Below are positions 1 through 11,500 of a DNA stretch of 64,000 nt, piece by piece (within the stretch, counting starts at the first letter, position 1; every line of letters begins with the position of its first letter). Both the position numbers and the translations under genes were made by a program. Under the pieces are notes generated by a model. That model did not search any database and was not told the DNA's origin. It saw nothing but the letters and a program-made list of their open reading frames with translations. Source of the stretch: Glandiceps talaboti (Eukaryota > Hemichordata > Enteropneusta > Spengelidae); contig NC_135564.1 of NCBI RefSeq assembly GCF_964340395.1, positions 13,432,512 through 13,496,511 on the forward strand, in the 5' to 3' direction.

Positions 1-395
1 TTGCCTTTCATAGTTTCAAATTACTCTGATTTCTTCGTTCCTTCATTAATCTTTTTAATGTAATTCTCTCATTTAAAAAAAACAAACCATATTGAAGTTT
101 GAGAGAGAGAGAAGAAAACACGAATCGACCAAGTTTACCTTCATTCGTTCGTTTCAAGGTTTAATTAAGATTTGAGCTTCACTGAAAGTGGGAGAGTAGA
201 CCCTGGAAAGTTTTGAGAATAAAAACGGGATTTCTATTGACAAGAAAAGGTTATCTCATAGCACACTCCAATAACGTTTGTAAGGAAAGGGTGATGTAAA
301 TTTTTAATGCAGTCACTCCTCGTGATTGTTGTAACATTGTGGTGTCCATAAACACGATGAGTAAGTTTTTTTGTTTTTTTTAAAATTCTTTTTAG
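1..395 (+). other. Irx: Irx intron, 3' part
   Basis: This is non-coding sequence upstream of the Irx exon. It ends in a clear acceptor: a T-rich tract from about 367 to 393 followed by AG at 394-395. No open frame with homeodomain residues is visible here, so the homeodomain exon must lie to the left of the window. Confidence 0.75.
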
Positions 396-1025
396 ACACA
401 GATAAAGAAAATGATGATGATTTGGACGATAATGTTAAGGAAGACAGTGGTGATGACACAGACGACAGGAATAAGGAGGACACTTGCAGGCATTCGTTAA
501 ATACCGCGTCTGATTCGTTACATATATCGGAACCACCGTTACATCCTCAGAATTCTAGTAACACAAGTACAATAACAGCAAATACCTCCACATCGTCGAC
601 ACAACCACAACCAGCAACAAAACCCAAAATCTGGTCATTGGCTTCGCTAGCTCGCACCTCAAATCCAAGTAGCCCGGAATTACAATTACAACAAAGATCG
701 CCGTTATGCCACCAAACATTGTCCAGTAGCTCGTTTGCCGCACATCTTAGTACGGAGCCAAATGTGAACTCACTTCAACACTGGGTGGATGGTGTATTTC
801 ATCCACAAGCATCTAGGATAGCGTACACGTCGGCAAACAGAAGTCATGCAAGTACAGCTTCGTCAGTATTTTCTCATGCACAAACTATGTTGGCAACTGA
901 CAATGCCGTAAGGGCTTCTGCTAGCGAGTTACATTCGGGACCAAGTAGGGACCTTGCTATGATTGCTCATAACAGTGCTGAAGCAACCAAGTACAGTCTG
1001 GCCGCAGCAGCTTTCCACAGAGAAG
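396..1025 (+). CDS. Irx: Iroquois-class homeobox protein, internal exon C-terminal to the homeodomain
   Basis: Iroquois proteins are TALE-class homeodomain transcription factors that act in the nucleus during patterning of the nervous system and body axes. This 630-nt exon supplies about 210 residues from the region after the homeodomain. It opens with a strongly acidic stretch (DTDKENDDDLDDNVKEDSGD and onward), followed by a Ser/Thr/Gln-rich linker. The motif KPKIWSLA is at 620-643, a hallmark of Irx proteins. LQHWVDGVFHP is at 773-805, matching the WVDGVFH motif that I recall from the C-terminal half of Irx proteins. An Ala/Ser-rich segment ends in AAAAFHREG. The acceptor is a T-rich tract plus AG at 394-395. 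The donor is GAAG/GTAAGA, with GT at 1026-1027. The exon is entered and left in phase 1. The homeodomain itself is not in the window, so the family call rests on the two motifs and the acidic block. Which Irx paralogue it is cannot be told. Confidence 0.9.
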
Positions 1026-1584
1026 GTAAGACAACATTCCAATTCTTATCCAAAAATATTTAAAAAACCACAACTACTTGTTGCCCATCCGTGTCACGAA
1101 GTCACTAGATTTGCGAGATGACGAATTTTACTATAATTTTTATTCAGTTTATAAAATGACTTAGTGGTGTCCACTTACTTGTGTCCGTTCATCACACGAG
1201 GCGAACTTCGCATACTTACTTCAGAACAGTTACGCCGTGGCGGGACTTGTGTATGAGTACTCGTTGTCAAATGGTAAACTCTAGTGTCGATTAATTGGTG
1301 GAAAACGTACGAAACTTGTAGTATTGCACAGACGTACAACAAATTTTAGGTTGAATCGGAGTTTTCTTGTTCAATTCTATAGACGACTTACGCGGCGAGA
1401 AATCAGTACAGGCCATTGAAACGGGTGACACCGCAATTCGAACTGCTTTCAAACCGGTACCAAAGAGGTAAGAGGTAATAGCAATATTTTCTTGTTTTCC
1501 TCTCTGTTCTATTTCGTCACTTTTTTTTCCTCTCAACCAGACTTTTATTTCAATTTTTTTTTTCAACCCGTGTTATCTCAGCAG
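1026..1584 (+). other. Irx: Irx intron following the identified exon
   Basis: This non-coding sequence runs from the consensus donor at 1026 to the proposed acceptor. A long pyrimidine-rich stretch (1496-1580) precedes tandem AGs (CAGCAG, 1579-1584), a NAGNAG-type acceptor. The intron is firm at its 5' end and tentative at its 3' end. Confidence 0.4.
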
Positions 1585-1625
1585 ATGCAGAATCCAACTT
1601 TAATATTATTAACCGGGTTTTCTGA
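1585..1625 (+). CDS. Irx: Proposed short terminal exon of the Irx gene
   Basis: The upstream exon ends in phase 1 with G. Joining it to the sequence after CAGCAG gives GAT and then a short tail (DAESNFNIINRVF) ending in TGA at 1623-1625. Use of the first AG of the pair would add one residue. The acceptor has a good pyrimidine tract. I see no Irx-specific motif in so short a tail. Another strong acceptor at about 2577 (CTGCTTCAG) would give Gly and then an immediate stop. The true last exon could also lie further right. This is a splice-logic inference only. Confidence 0.3.
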
Positions 1626-4600
1626 TCTTTAACCGACCGCAAATTTCAAGAAGTGACGTTTTAAACACGTGAATTATGTGTCATAAAATGATATGTAATA
1701 TTGTTGGATTTTGTGCATTATTCATTTTGCCAATATTTAAGACACCTTTTATTATGATTTTATAGCATAATAGGAAAGTGTAGACACTGTTCATATAATG
1801 GTGATAGAACAGTTATGGCGTGGCAGTTTTCACCATAGTCTATAATTATTTCATTTTAATAATGGCATGTTTGATGAATGAGAGTAGCGTTTACTGTACT
1901 CCACCATTATGCTTCATTATTGACGTACATACGTTGAGAATTTTTATGTTTAAATTTTAATTGACATCACAACAATGATTCTATTTTTTGCATGAGAAAC
2001 ATTATTGACTTGAATAGGGTTGAACAAGAACCAGCCGTGTGACAAGGGGTTGGAAGCTCACGATGTTATGATTATCCCTAGCTAAGAATACAAAGTGATA
2101 ATATTTTGAGCACAGTGTTATTTGGGTTCTTAAAACAGTCGGACGGTTTTGCAGATCTAGAATTAGAGTGTTTCATGTCGTTTTTCGTGTTTTGTACACA
2201 CCACTGTGTCTGTATATTGGGAACGGAAACCACGGAGCCCGATACATAGTTAGGCGTGTCATTCAGTAATCCCCTCTCTCGTGGAGTCTCCATGATCCGA
2301 TTTGAACCGACTCGCTAGTATGGCGGACTAGTAGAGCTAGTTTCTAGTTTCACTTATTAGCCAAGTAGTGGATGATTATTGAAGTTCTAAATACTTAGGG
2401 GATAATTATGCAGTATAAAAATAACACTGCGCGTTGAAGATAACTGCCTAGAGCAGGATACAAACCGATACGCCACATTCTAGCTTACTTTACTTATTGA
2501 TTTTGCCAATTTATTTCCGATGAACATTTGGTGTTCACTTGCACTGAACTTTACTTTTTAATCTCTATCTGCTTCAGGATAGGAGTTCATGTCGGAGTGA
2601 ATGGACAATCAGTTCATAGAGAATATGACGCAGCGATGGCCCTTACCAACCTCTCATCGCGGTGATACTGTTCGGACTGCATACAAAGACTGTATTTCTC
2701 TTTGCCAGTGTTTGCGACCAACGAATATCAATTCAAGTTCTTGAATGTGGCCCAAATTGAGTGCTAGAACTCAGTAAGCTTATGAAGTTTATTGTTATAG
2801 TTCATATTTGTGAGCGAGGTTTCCAGATTGTTGCACGATATCCCTGAACTCACAGACTGACTGACTGCCGTGTCCATTTTCACTGGATTTAGTAGACAAC
2901 ATCGTGTTGCGGTCCAAGAGAAGCAGACGAACAATTTATATGGCAGTGAACGAGTCAACCAGTTAAAAATTGTAACCACCGAACTTTCTGCCTTTTTTTC
3001 CACATCTTCAGAAGTTAATAAATGTGCATCGAGACGATGGTATTTTCTTAAATAGAAACTGAACATGGAACTCCGGACTCGCATCATCATCAATGGGAAT
3101 CTACCACTGCAACCGATTGATGCTCTCAATCTGTGCCAACTTCATAAGTTCACGGATATCTTTTATCAAATTTGCCAAATTGTTTATGAAAATTGCGGGA
3201 AAATTTGAAAAAAGCAAGGAATATTTTTTGTGATTTTAGAATTTTCATGGACAATGTTGCATGTGTTGTTTTTAAAATGAACTTTTTTTAAAGAATCGTG
3301 ACGTCATAGTATTTGTATACGATGACCACTGTCCGTAGTCTCCAAGACGGAAACGTTCTTTATAAGTTGTCAGTTTGGACACTGTTTTTTGCTCTGGACC
3401 AGCAACTCCGAAAAAAGCTGTAAATTATTTGCTAAATGTAGAGACGTTATTTAAATTTTTTGACATTTTGAAAAAATAACCATGGTTTTCGATTTGTCTA
3501 CTTACAAATTATTTTTGATAGAAAATAAGGAAATATTGGACCGAAGTTATGGGCGGAAATACCAGGTGACTAGATATTTGTGAATGAAATCGTTCATTGA
3601 AACTTGTGTGTAGACTATGTGAAGTTTCAGTGTCGTTGCCAATCATAGACCGCAGCTTAAGAAACCATACCACCGATTACAACTTACATTTTGTTCAAAA
3701 ATTTCACTTTTTTCCGATAGCCGTGAATTTGTTGTATCACTCACTTCCAAACTCATCATCTTCATCCCCCCTTTTTAACAACGTGTCACTTCCCCCTGCT
3801 GGGTTCTGTTCCTTTTTTATGTCTATAAAAAAGACTGTCAAATTGTTTTTTGAAGTCCAAATCAGGTGAAACAGGTGTACTTTTGTAACATATCCTCTCC
3901 ATTATAACAAAGCTATGTATAAACTCAAACAGAAATAAACGTATTTCTTACATGCTACTAGAACAGCGTGCTATTTTGTGTGCCTATGTTAGTAACCGTG
4001 TGTGAGAATTCTTGATACGGTTAACTGCATGGTTTTGTTCTGACAACTTGACGAAATACAGCATTGCCGTCCACAACTTGTGTTCTCAGGCGTCCAGAAT
4101 GCAAACTTGGAACCATGGCTCTGGGTTTTATTTCTAACTCACAAATTACACCATGTATGCACGTGCTGATGTGTTCACCTATCAGCCAGTGGTAGTATCA
4201 TTTAGCGGCACTTTGTAGTGGATTCGAAAGTACACGCCTCCAATTGCCTATCACCGGGGTACCTATCTACAGTACACTGATACTGCCTAGTCTCTCTAAA
4301 ACGTTTTTCCAGACAAGCTGTTCCAAATTAGCTCGTGCTAGTGTATCGTATATGTGTGGTATTATTTGCCGACAACGAAGCTGCGAATGACTAAATGTGT
4401 GATATAGGAGGTTATGTTTATAGTCACAACACAGTCAGTTACCAGTTGTTAGTGTTTAACAGCAAACTATAAATAGATCAAACTCGTTTGTTTGTCTACC
4501 AAATTGAGGATGACCACGCCGGGACACACATTCAACTCCCCACTGATCTTTTGACGGCAACATCACATCTAACAAATCTGTATTCCCCAGTTTTTCTTCA

Positions 4601-5170
4601 ACAATAATGACTTCTAATAACGGAGTCCGTACCAAATGAAGTCTGTAGTTAGTATAGGGAGTTGTTGCATTGGTGGTAACTTGTCACGTTCCGCTACATA
4701 GCATAGTCTGACATAGTAACATTGAAGTATTGTTACCTCAGACAAGATTTAAAGTGTGACCACTTTTTTAACATGGTTTGAAAAACAATCGCCGTGATGC
4801 ATGGAAAACGATAGAATAAATCACCGCTAGATTGAATGGAGACACGACTGTAGCGTATCGGCCAGTTACACGCTTTTACAGTGGGTATTTACTAACTTAC
4901 GGAGTGGCTCTTCTAATAGCATACAAACTCAACCTCGCAAAAACTCTGATACGCTCTGGCAAAGATTCACTCTATCGGGGAAAGACTCTTGACAACTCTC
5001 TGTTAGTTTTCAAAAAAAAAATTTCGTTGTGACTTAAACGAAATATGCTGTGATAATAATCACTTCGCGTTTCCAAAATATGGCTGAATAATTTTGAACA
5101 GAAAAAAAGAGGAACTTAATTCTCAATGAACTGCTCAGTTTCGAATCGAATTGTGCTACCTTTGTAGGTC
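1626..5170. other. Non-coding sequence downstream of Irx; nothing recognised
   Basis: This could include the Irx 3' untranslated region. Short open frames occur on both strands (the longest, 2764-3129 on the minus strand), but none has recognisable motifs, splice sites or a protein-like composition. I see no clear repeats or RNA genes. Confidence 0.5.
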
Positions 5171-5172
5171 GA

Positions 5173-5520
5173 CTATTTCAACAAAGTGTGCAACGTATCA
5201 AAATTAAAAGCACCATATATTTTTTGAATGAAATTGTCAACATGTGATGTTTTTTTTTCTGACTCAATAAGGGTCAAACCGACTAACTGTACCACGCTGT
5301 GGTCAAAGGGCACGGAGTACAGTATGTCGTACTTGTTTACCGAGAAGCGTGGGCACATGCTACAAGTGGTCTTAGACAACACCCAATACACTCGATCGTT
5401 CGTTCCAAAATTAGCATTTTTCTTGAAAATTTCGTACACGGCTTTCACAACATAGACCGTAACCATAATTTCTTTTTTAAAATTTGACATATGTTTCAGA
5501 CATTCCCCCTCTCTCGTCAA
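5173..5520 (-). CDS. Possible terminal exon with a netrin/TIMP-like (NTR) domain segment
   Basis: The minus strand reads open for about 115 codons and ends in TAG at 5173. The part from EIMVTVYVVKAVYEIF onward resembles the second half of an NTR (C345C/TIMP-like) fold. It has a VTV-V-VYEIF strand, a spacer, GTNDRVYWVLS, then TTCSMCPRFSVNKYDILYS, which recalls the Cys-Pro and GK/NK-x-YLI pattern after a conserved Cys. The frame stays open upstream to about 5547, where a stop occurs, so any acceptor must lie between. Candidate AGs there have weak pyrimidine tracts. No upstream exon with the N-terminal Cys pattern was found and no polyadenylation signal lies close downstream. Frames of this length occur by chance in the window, so the call rests on pattern resemblance alone. 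It could be a chance frame or a decayed exon. Confidence 0.25.
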   Translation of the reverse strand: MTREGECLKHMSNFKKEIMVTVYVVKAVYEIFKKNANFGTNDRVYWVLSKTTCSMCPRFSVNKYDILYSVPFDHSVVQLVGLTLIESEKKTSHVDNFIQKIYGAFNFDTLHTLLK

Positions 5521-5559
5521 GTGTGTTATTGCTCGGATATAAATTAATTAGTATTTTTT

Positions 5560-8500
5560 GATGAAACGATAAATTTGAAACATTGATGACACTTCGTTTT
5601 AATTATGAGATAGGTTGCAATGGAGTACGTCACAGAATGGTTTATAGACTAGCAAATGATAATATACACTTGGTAAGACACAGAATCGCCACGAAGGCTA
5701 CCCGTCATCAAACAGTTATAAATCAAACGAACCAATCACATGAAACAAGGAAGACACAATCGAACAAAAGGAGTAGTGTATTGCAACAATGAACAAAGTT
5801 AAAAACTTGAAAAAGGGGATAAGAAAAAAAAGAAAGAAAGCGGAAAGCGTTCTGATTTCGATGTCGAGGTTAAAAGCGTGGTTTGACCGTGAATTTTGAA
5901 TGGTCGAATAGTTTAGGGCGTGTATGCCGTTTTCCTTCTTATTTCAACGGAACAATGACAAAGGTCTGTGCGATCGATTTGTCTTTAGTGGATCGGACTT
6001 GATTTCACATTCTTCCGGATTCAAAAGGAATCATCCCCCGTAATCGGATTTGGTCGAGAAACTTCCGATAGTTAACGAGAGAGAACAACAACAGAAGCAA
6101 GAACAACAACAATTTGTTTCTTGATGACTCCCCTTAATTAAAAACACGAATCAAAAAAAAATTTGAAGTGATGCAAATATTGATTAGGGAGACCGTCTAC
6201 TCTGCAGAGCCGTGATTTGTATGCCCGTATCAACTATCAGCTAAAAATTCATAACATTATCTGCGATATTCATGGCTTTGATACCCATCAAACAGTTCCG
6301 TTACAGAAGTGACACTCAACCATGTTTCATGACAATATATGACATTGTTGACAGGACTCAGCATTACTGCTGTCAAACACTTGCCACCATATTGTTTACA
6401 GTGTTTTCAACCCTACATATTTATTGGTAAACAAACATTTCACGTGATTAGTTAAAAAGCGAATGGCGCTCACCGCTATGTAAACCATTGTCACCCCCAA
6501 AAATCCCCGTAGAGTTGTCTAACTCGGTAACGATTGACAGATTGAAAGAAATCCCAATTTCATTTTAAAGAGATTAATAAAGGCTATTTATCGTCGACTT
6601 TCAGTTGAAAATAGCGATTTAAGAATTTCAGTATTAACTGCAAATATTAATAAAAGGCACTATCAAAATAGACGTCACTTACACACTATAATACCGAATG
6701 GACCTCCGTTGATAATAGTTAGTGACACCGAGTGCAGAAAAAGAAGTACAAAATAACACGTTATTCATAAGAAGTGGCGATAAGATGTGAAACGGAAAAT
6801 ACTAACACTTTATTTCGGTTTATAATGGATGGATAATGTCTATTGGGATGGCCTGTTATCTTTCCTTTCAACTTCACATAACATTGTTTTATCGTACCCA
6901 GAAATATGTTTACAAAGCTGAAGGAAAAAAAATGTAGTCAACCTCGGAAGATTTTTTAACTGTTTAACCCTATATATGGACAATATAGTAGAAATAAGCA
7001 GAGAAAGCTCGATGGCGTGTGATACGTGGTGATGGCAGTGTTGACAAAGCTTATACAGTCAGGAGGTCATCGGGGGAGATAGGCGCACTCACCCCGACAC
7101 CTTGTATTCATTCTCACGTCCAATCTAGAGATGCAGTAGACTGGAGAAGTCAAGACATGGCTGTAGGGACTGTGTACAAAATGTAAACCGGACACCAAAC
7201 TAACTATTGTGTGTTTTCAAAGCAGAGAGACCAGCTCTGACAATGCGTACATAGAGTCGATTGTGAGCGATGCAAAGCGGCACGTTTGGCTGCGATGCCT
7301 TCCAGCTAACGCCGGTCTCACAATTGTCAACGATACTACTGCGCACTTGCTTCTCAAAAACTCCCAGCTTCCTTCAAAATACTAACACAAAATACTGTAT
7401 TGTTACACTATTGAATTAATGTACTTAAAGTAAAAAAGAACAGTAGCTAACAGCTAAAGTATACATGATATCCAAGAACGTTCGGATCTCGCCAATAGCT
7501 AGGCATATATGACACTACACTACTCAATACACCCCTCTCAGTTCTTTGTTAAGTCCTTTATTTCTGTTTACCTTCTATTGTGTTGAAATGGAAATTGAAC
7601 ATACACTGAGTATCACCAGCTGAATCTATGCTATCAACAAAATTCACTGAAAACAACCCAGCCCCTGTCTGTTCGTCACGTTTCCACGACAACTCCGAAT
7701 ACCAGTCTTGTGAAACAACGAAACAACATATTATAACATGTACAAGTCTTCCACAACTACTTGGAACGAAATAAAAGAAAAAAAACTGGTGAAAATTTTG
7801 ACGAGAAATGAAATATTACTAAGTTTTCTATGTTTAAACGACAGCGGAAGGTCTGCGTTATTGGATACTATATACTTGTATTATTACAGTGTACTTTGCC
7901 GTATCATATCATCTGACGGGTTTGTTTGTTTGTCTTTATTTCACTAGTCTGATAAGTAGGAACTTGAACTTGCCAGATGCTGGAAGAATAGAAATAGTAC
8001 CCCGGGTGTTGGCTAAGGTCATCAAAAACTTCTTCAGCCGTGATAATTTGACTCAAAATTTTGACGACTTTTGTTGTGTGCCTACACATTTTTTCTCTCT
8101 CTCAAGAAAATGACGTCATCACTACACCAGCCTGAGCCTACAACAAAGTTAGTTTAATATTTCAATTTGTTAGTGGCAGTTATGTGAGAGTGAATCGACT
8201 AGCACAGTGAATTACCTCTTTTTTGATAAACCGTAATTGGGAAATGAAGTATTCAAGATAGTGCCATATCGTCTACGCACTACTTTTTACACACGCTACA
8301 TTTAACAAAACTTATGGACATGCTGCAAATCAAACGACGGGAACTGCTATGGTTCGGATTGGACCAATCAGGCAAGTGGCAAAGTTCAGCAGGGGACGTG
8401 TCATTTGGAATATGGTTGAGATGACTTTACATGTCAAAACGGTAGTTAGTTGTTTACAAATTATGAAACATATTAGTCGCTGGTAACACGCGGCCACGGT

Positions 8501-11500
8501 TTACAACTTGGATACATTCGCCGTTTACATTGCAACGTCACAGGTCCGGGAGCGCTCACCCACCCATACCGTGTACCCGAAATATTATACTATGTGATAC
8601 CAGTAGGCAATGCTTCAATGACTCCAACCCAGTGTGCTCCTAACACATCTGCACTCACATTTTTCTCGATTTAGGGTAAATTTAGTGTGTCCTTATGGTC
8701 GCTACAAAAATGCGATAAAATGAAGAAAAGGGGACGCAAGAATGAGAAAATTCGATCGTAAAGTATACGTTTTGTCAAATTAAAAAACTAAGCTGAACAA
8801 ATTTGATGGTAGGTACGATAAAAACATAAAGGAATATTTGAAGAACAGAAATCTGAAGAATACTAAAAATCGCATAAATTTATTGAAAATGTATTCATGG
8901 GCTTTCAGAGTTCAGGCAATAAAATAATGAATAGGGACTGCACAGAAAAGTGTGTGTACAGCTATGTTTATAAATAACTTACTAAATATATGCAATGTAT
9001 GTATGTTAAAGTGATATTGTGGAGCCCTGTCAGGACGGACGCTCCAAAACATCTGAGTTGTATTTATAACACTACCAAGCTAGCGTTGATTCGATATGAT
9101 CTTGTGTAAAGCTAGCCATGCAAACTAACAGACATTTTAAGTACAACGTAACAACGGCACTACTTGGACAACATACTTGAACGATCTAGCATTACCGCCG
9201 ACATACCAGATTTTTCGTTTACTTCATAGATTACCAAATAAACCACACTTTCTTTATATAAATATGCATGTATAGCGTGTAATGTGTATACGAAGGCGAG
9301 ATGACACAGAACCCGAACATCCAAATAACGGCAAGAGTGCTTTCTAGTTCGGATGTCTAGAGACCTTAGCAAAACAAACATAGTATAGTAAAGCGGTAGC
9401 CTTTCCAGTCTAACCAAATATAAACATCTCTGAGTATTTCCAGTACCGATGGCAGGAAAGTATAGACGAAATTCCAAATTCTAACACTCTCTCATATTTG
9501 TACTATTCGACAAACCCCTTGGCTAAATGTTAGTCTTACTTAGCTACATATGTTTGACATACTATCAACATATAGAAAAATGTTAACAGCTGCGCACCCC
9601 GAGAAGAAATTCAACACAAAATCAATAAATTTTCTCCCTCTAAGAAAATATTTACTTCGGTAAAAACTCCATGGAAAAATAATCATTCATGCTTGTGAAT
9701 ACGAGGTGGAATAAAACGTGCTTGCTTTGTGTGTGTTGTAATAGGGTAAGGAGTGGTTATGTATCCAAGTCCATGACGAGTCGTTCACACCGTTATGTGT
9801 CTATTATTGTAATACTTGTGTTACGGGAGAGGCCACAAGTAAACAGAGGCTACATCAAGTCCCAGACCACTGTCTTTATACTGCTGAGAGTATCTTCGTA
9901 TTGTATATACACCGCCGTTCGTGACTCACCTGACACCGCTCAATATAACATCCGCCAAACTACTTTTTATCACAGAGATATCGCATCGATACTCCATAAT
10001 TTTATCGCCTAAATGGTGAATATTCGATTTGCATGTTGTTAAATGTCGAGCATAATAGCTAAGTAACTAGCCTCGTCTCAAATTATTGTTGCGGGCCTTC
10101 AATAACGGCTCTAACTAATTTCTGTTTTTAAAGTATTGTTTAATGTCGTCAAAAAAAATCAGACACAAGCAAGATTTTGGTCGACAGTCATTGAAGTCAA
10201 TGGGAGATCAAACGAAAATGATGAGTGGCACTCAATTTGTTGAGACTTGGCTCGACATTTCCTACAGCGAGATGTGTAGAAGCATAACTTGGATGCAATC
10301 TAACAAACATCTCAACGTGTGATTATAAGCAAATGGAAAGTACGACACACAGGAAAAACTAGCAAATTATTAAACAAAAAGATGACTGAATAAGAATGAA
10401 AACTTAACCTTCTAATCCGGTTAAAGTTTCTAATTCAATTTGGCAAATTGAATAAGTCAGCTTAAATCATTTCCATAGAGTAAAACGCATTGACAATGTA
10501 AAAGCTCTCTTACTTAGTATATAATGGTTAAGACGGCTATACAAACCTTCATTTGAGACCTGTTCACAAAATCAATGTCTACGTTTTGTATATACATTGA
10601 TTGAATATGAATGAGAAGCAAGTTTCGTGTGGATATCTACATCAGATGGATTTTTATTTATATACCATCTTTTTACCCTGATAATCTTCGGTGCTTTATT
10701 TTACGATTTGCTACTCATTGAACACTATTACGGTAATCAACCACATTAAAATTGTTATGATTCAGTTATCAAGGTCGCCAAAATCTAATTACCGATTATT
10801 TCTTTCCTTCTATTTTTCTCTTCTCCCCCCCCCTCCTCGAAAATAAATTCACACCTGTATCTTTTTTTTTTATAATTATATTTTAAGTGATTTGGAATAG
10901 AGAAAGAAATAGCGCGTTTTCATTGTCTTTTTGTCAGTGTGATTTAAAACGATGCAGCTCCTGTTACAGTGTTTGATATACTTTGCCGGTATTGAATACT
11001 ACCCCCAGGCTAGTCAACTGCAATAGTTATTGAAGACTCGATTCGGGCATATGGTTAACGTCATCACGCACATTCTATCTCCCTTGTCATTCGTATTCAA
11101 GGCTCGACTGTCAGGTCATAGTGGCCACACAACACCCATGTATTCTTTTCTCTCTCTTTTTTTAAACACCGACTGTGGTCAGAAAAGATACATATAAAAT
11201 TTGATTCTATTTGTAAAACAATAAGGAAGCAATGCCTGGGAAAAGTGTTTTAAGATGAACCCAGACAATGTGTACTGGATACAATGGTGATTTCAACGAG
11301 TCTCCCCTGAAGGTAAAATGAAAACTGAACCGGTATGTCATATACTCAAAAGAGATGAGGTCTGGGCACAGCAGAGCAAAGCCGCGGCTTGACCAATTTC
11401 ATATAAGCTTTATTTTTTTCCTCACTGACAGACGGAGTATATGGTTGTCACGTCAAAGGAAAATCTCTATAACCAATATATATTGAGAGTTCTAATAAAA

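Noticed and set aside
2764-3129. 121-codon minus-strand frame downstream of Irx
   Set aside because: Composition is that of random AT-rich DNA and no homology pattern is recognisable.
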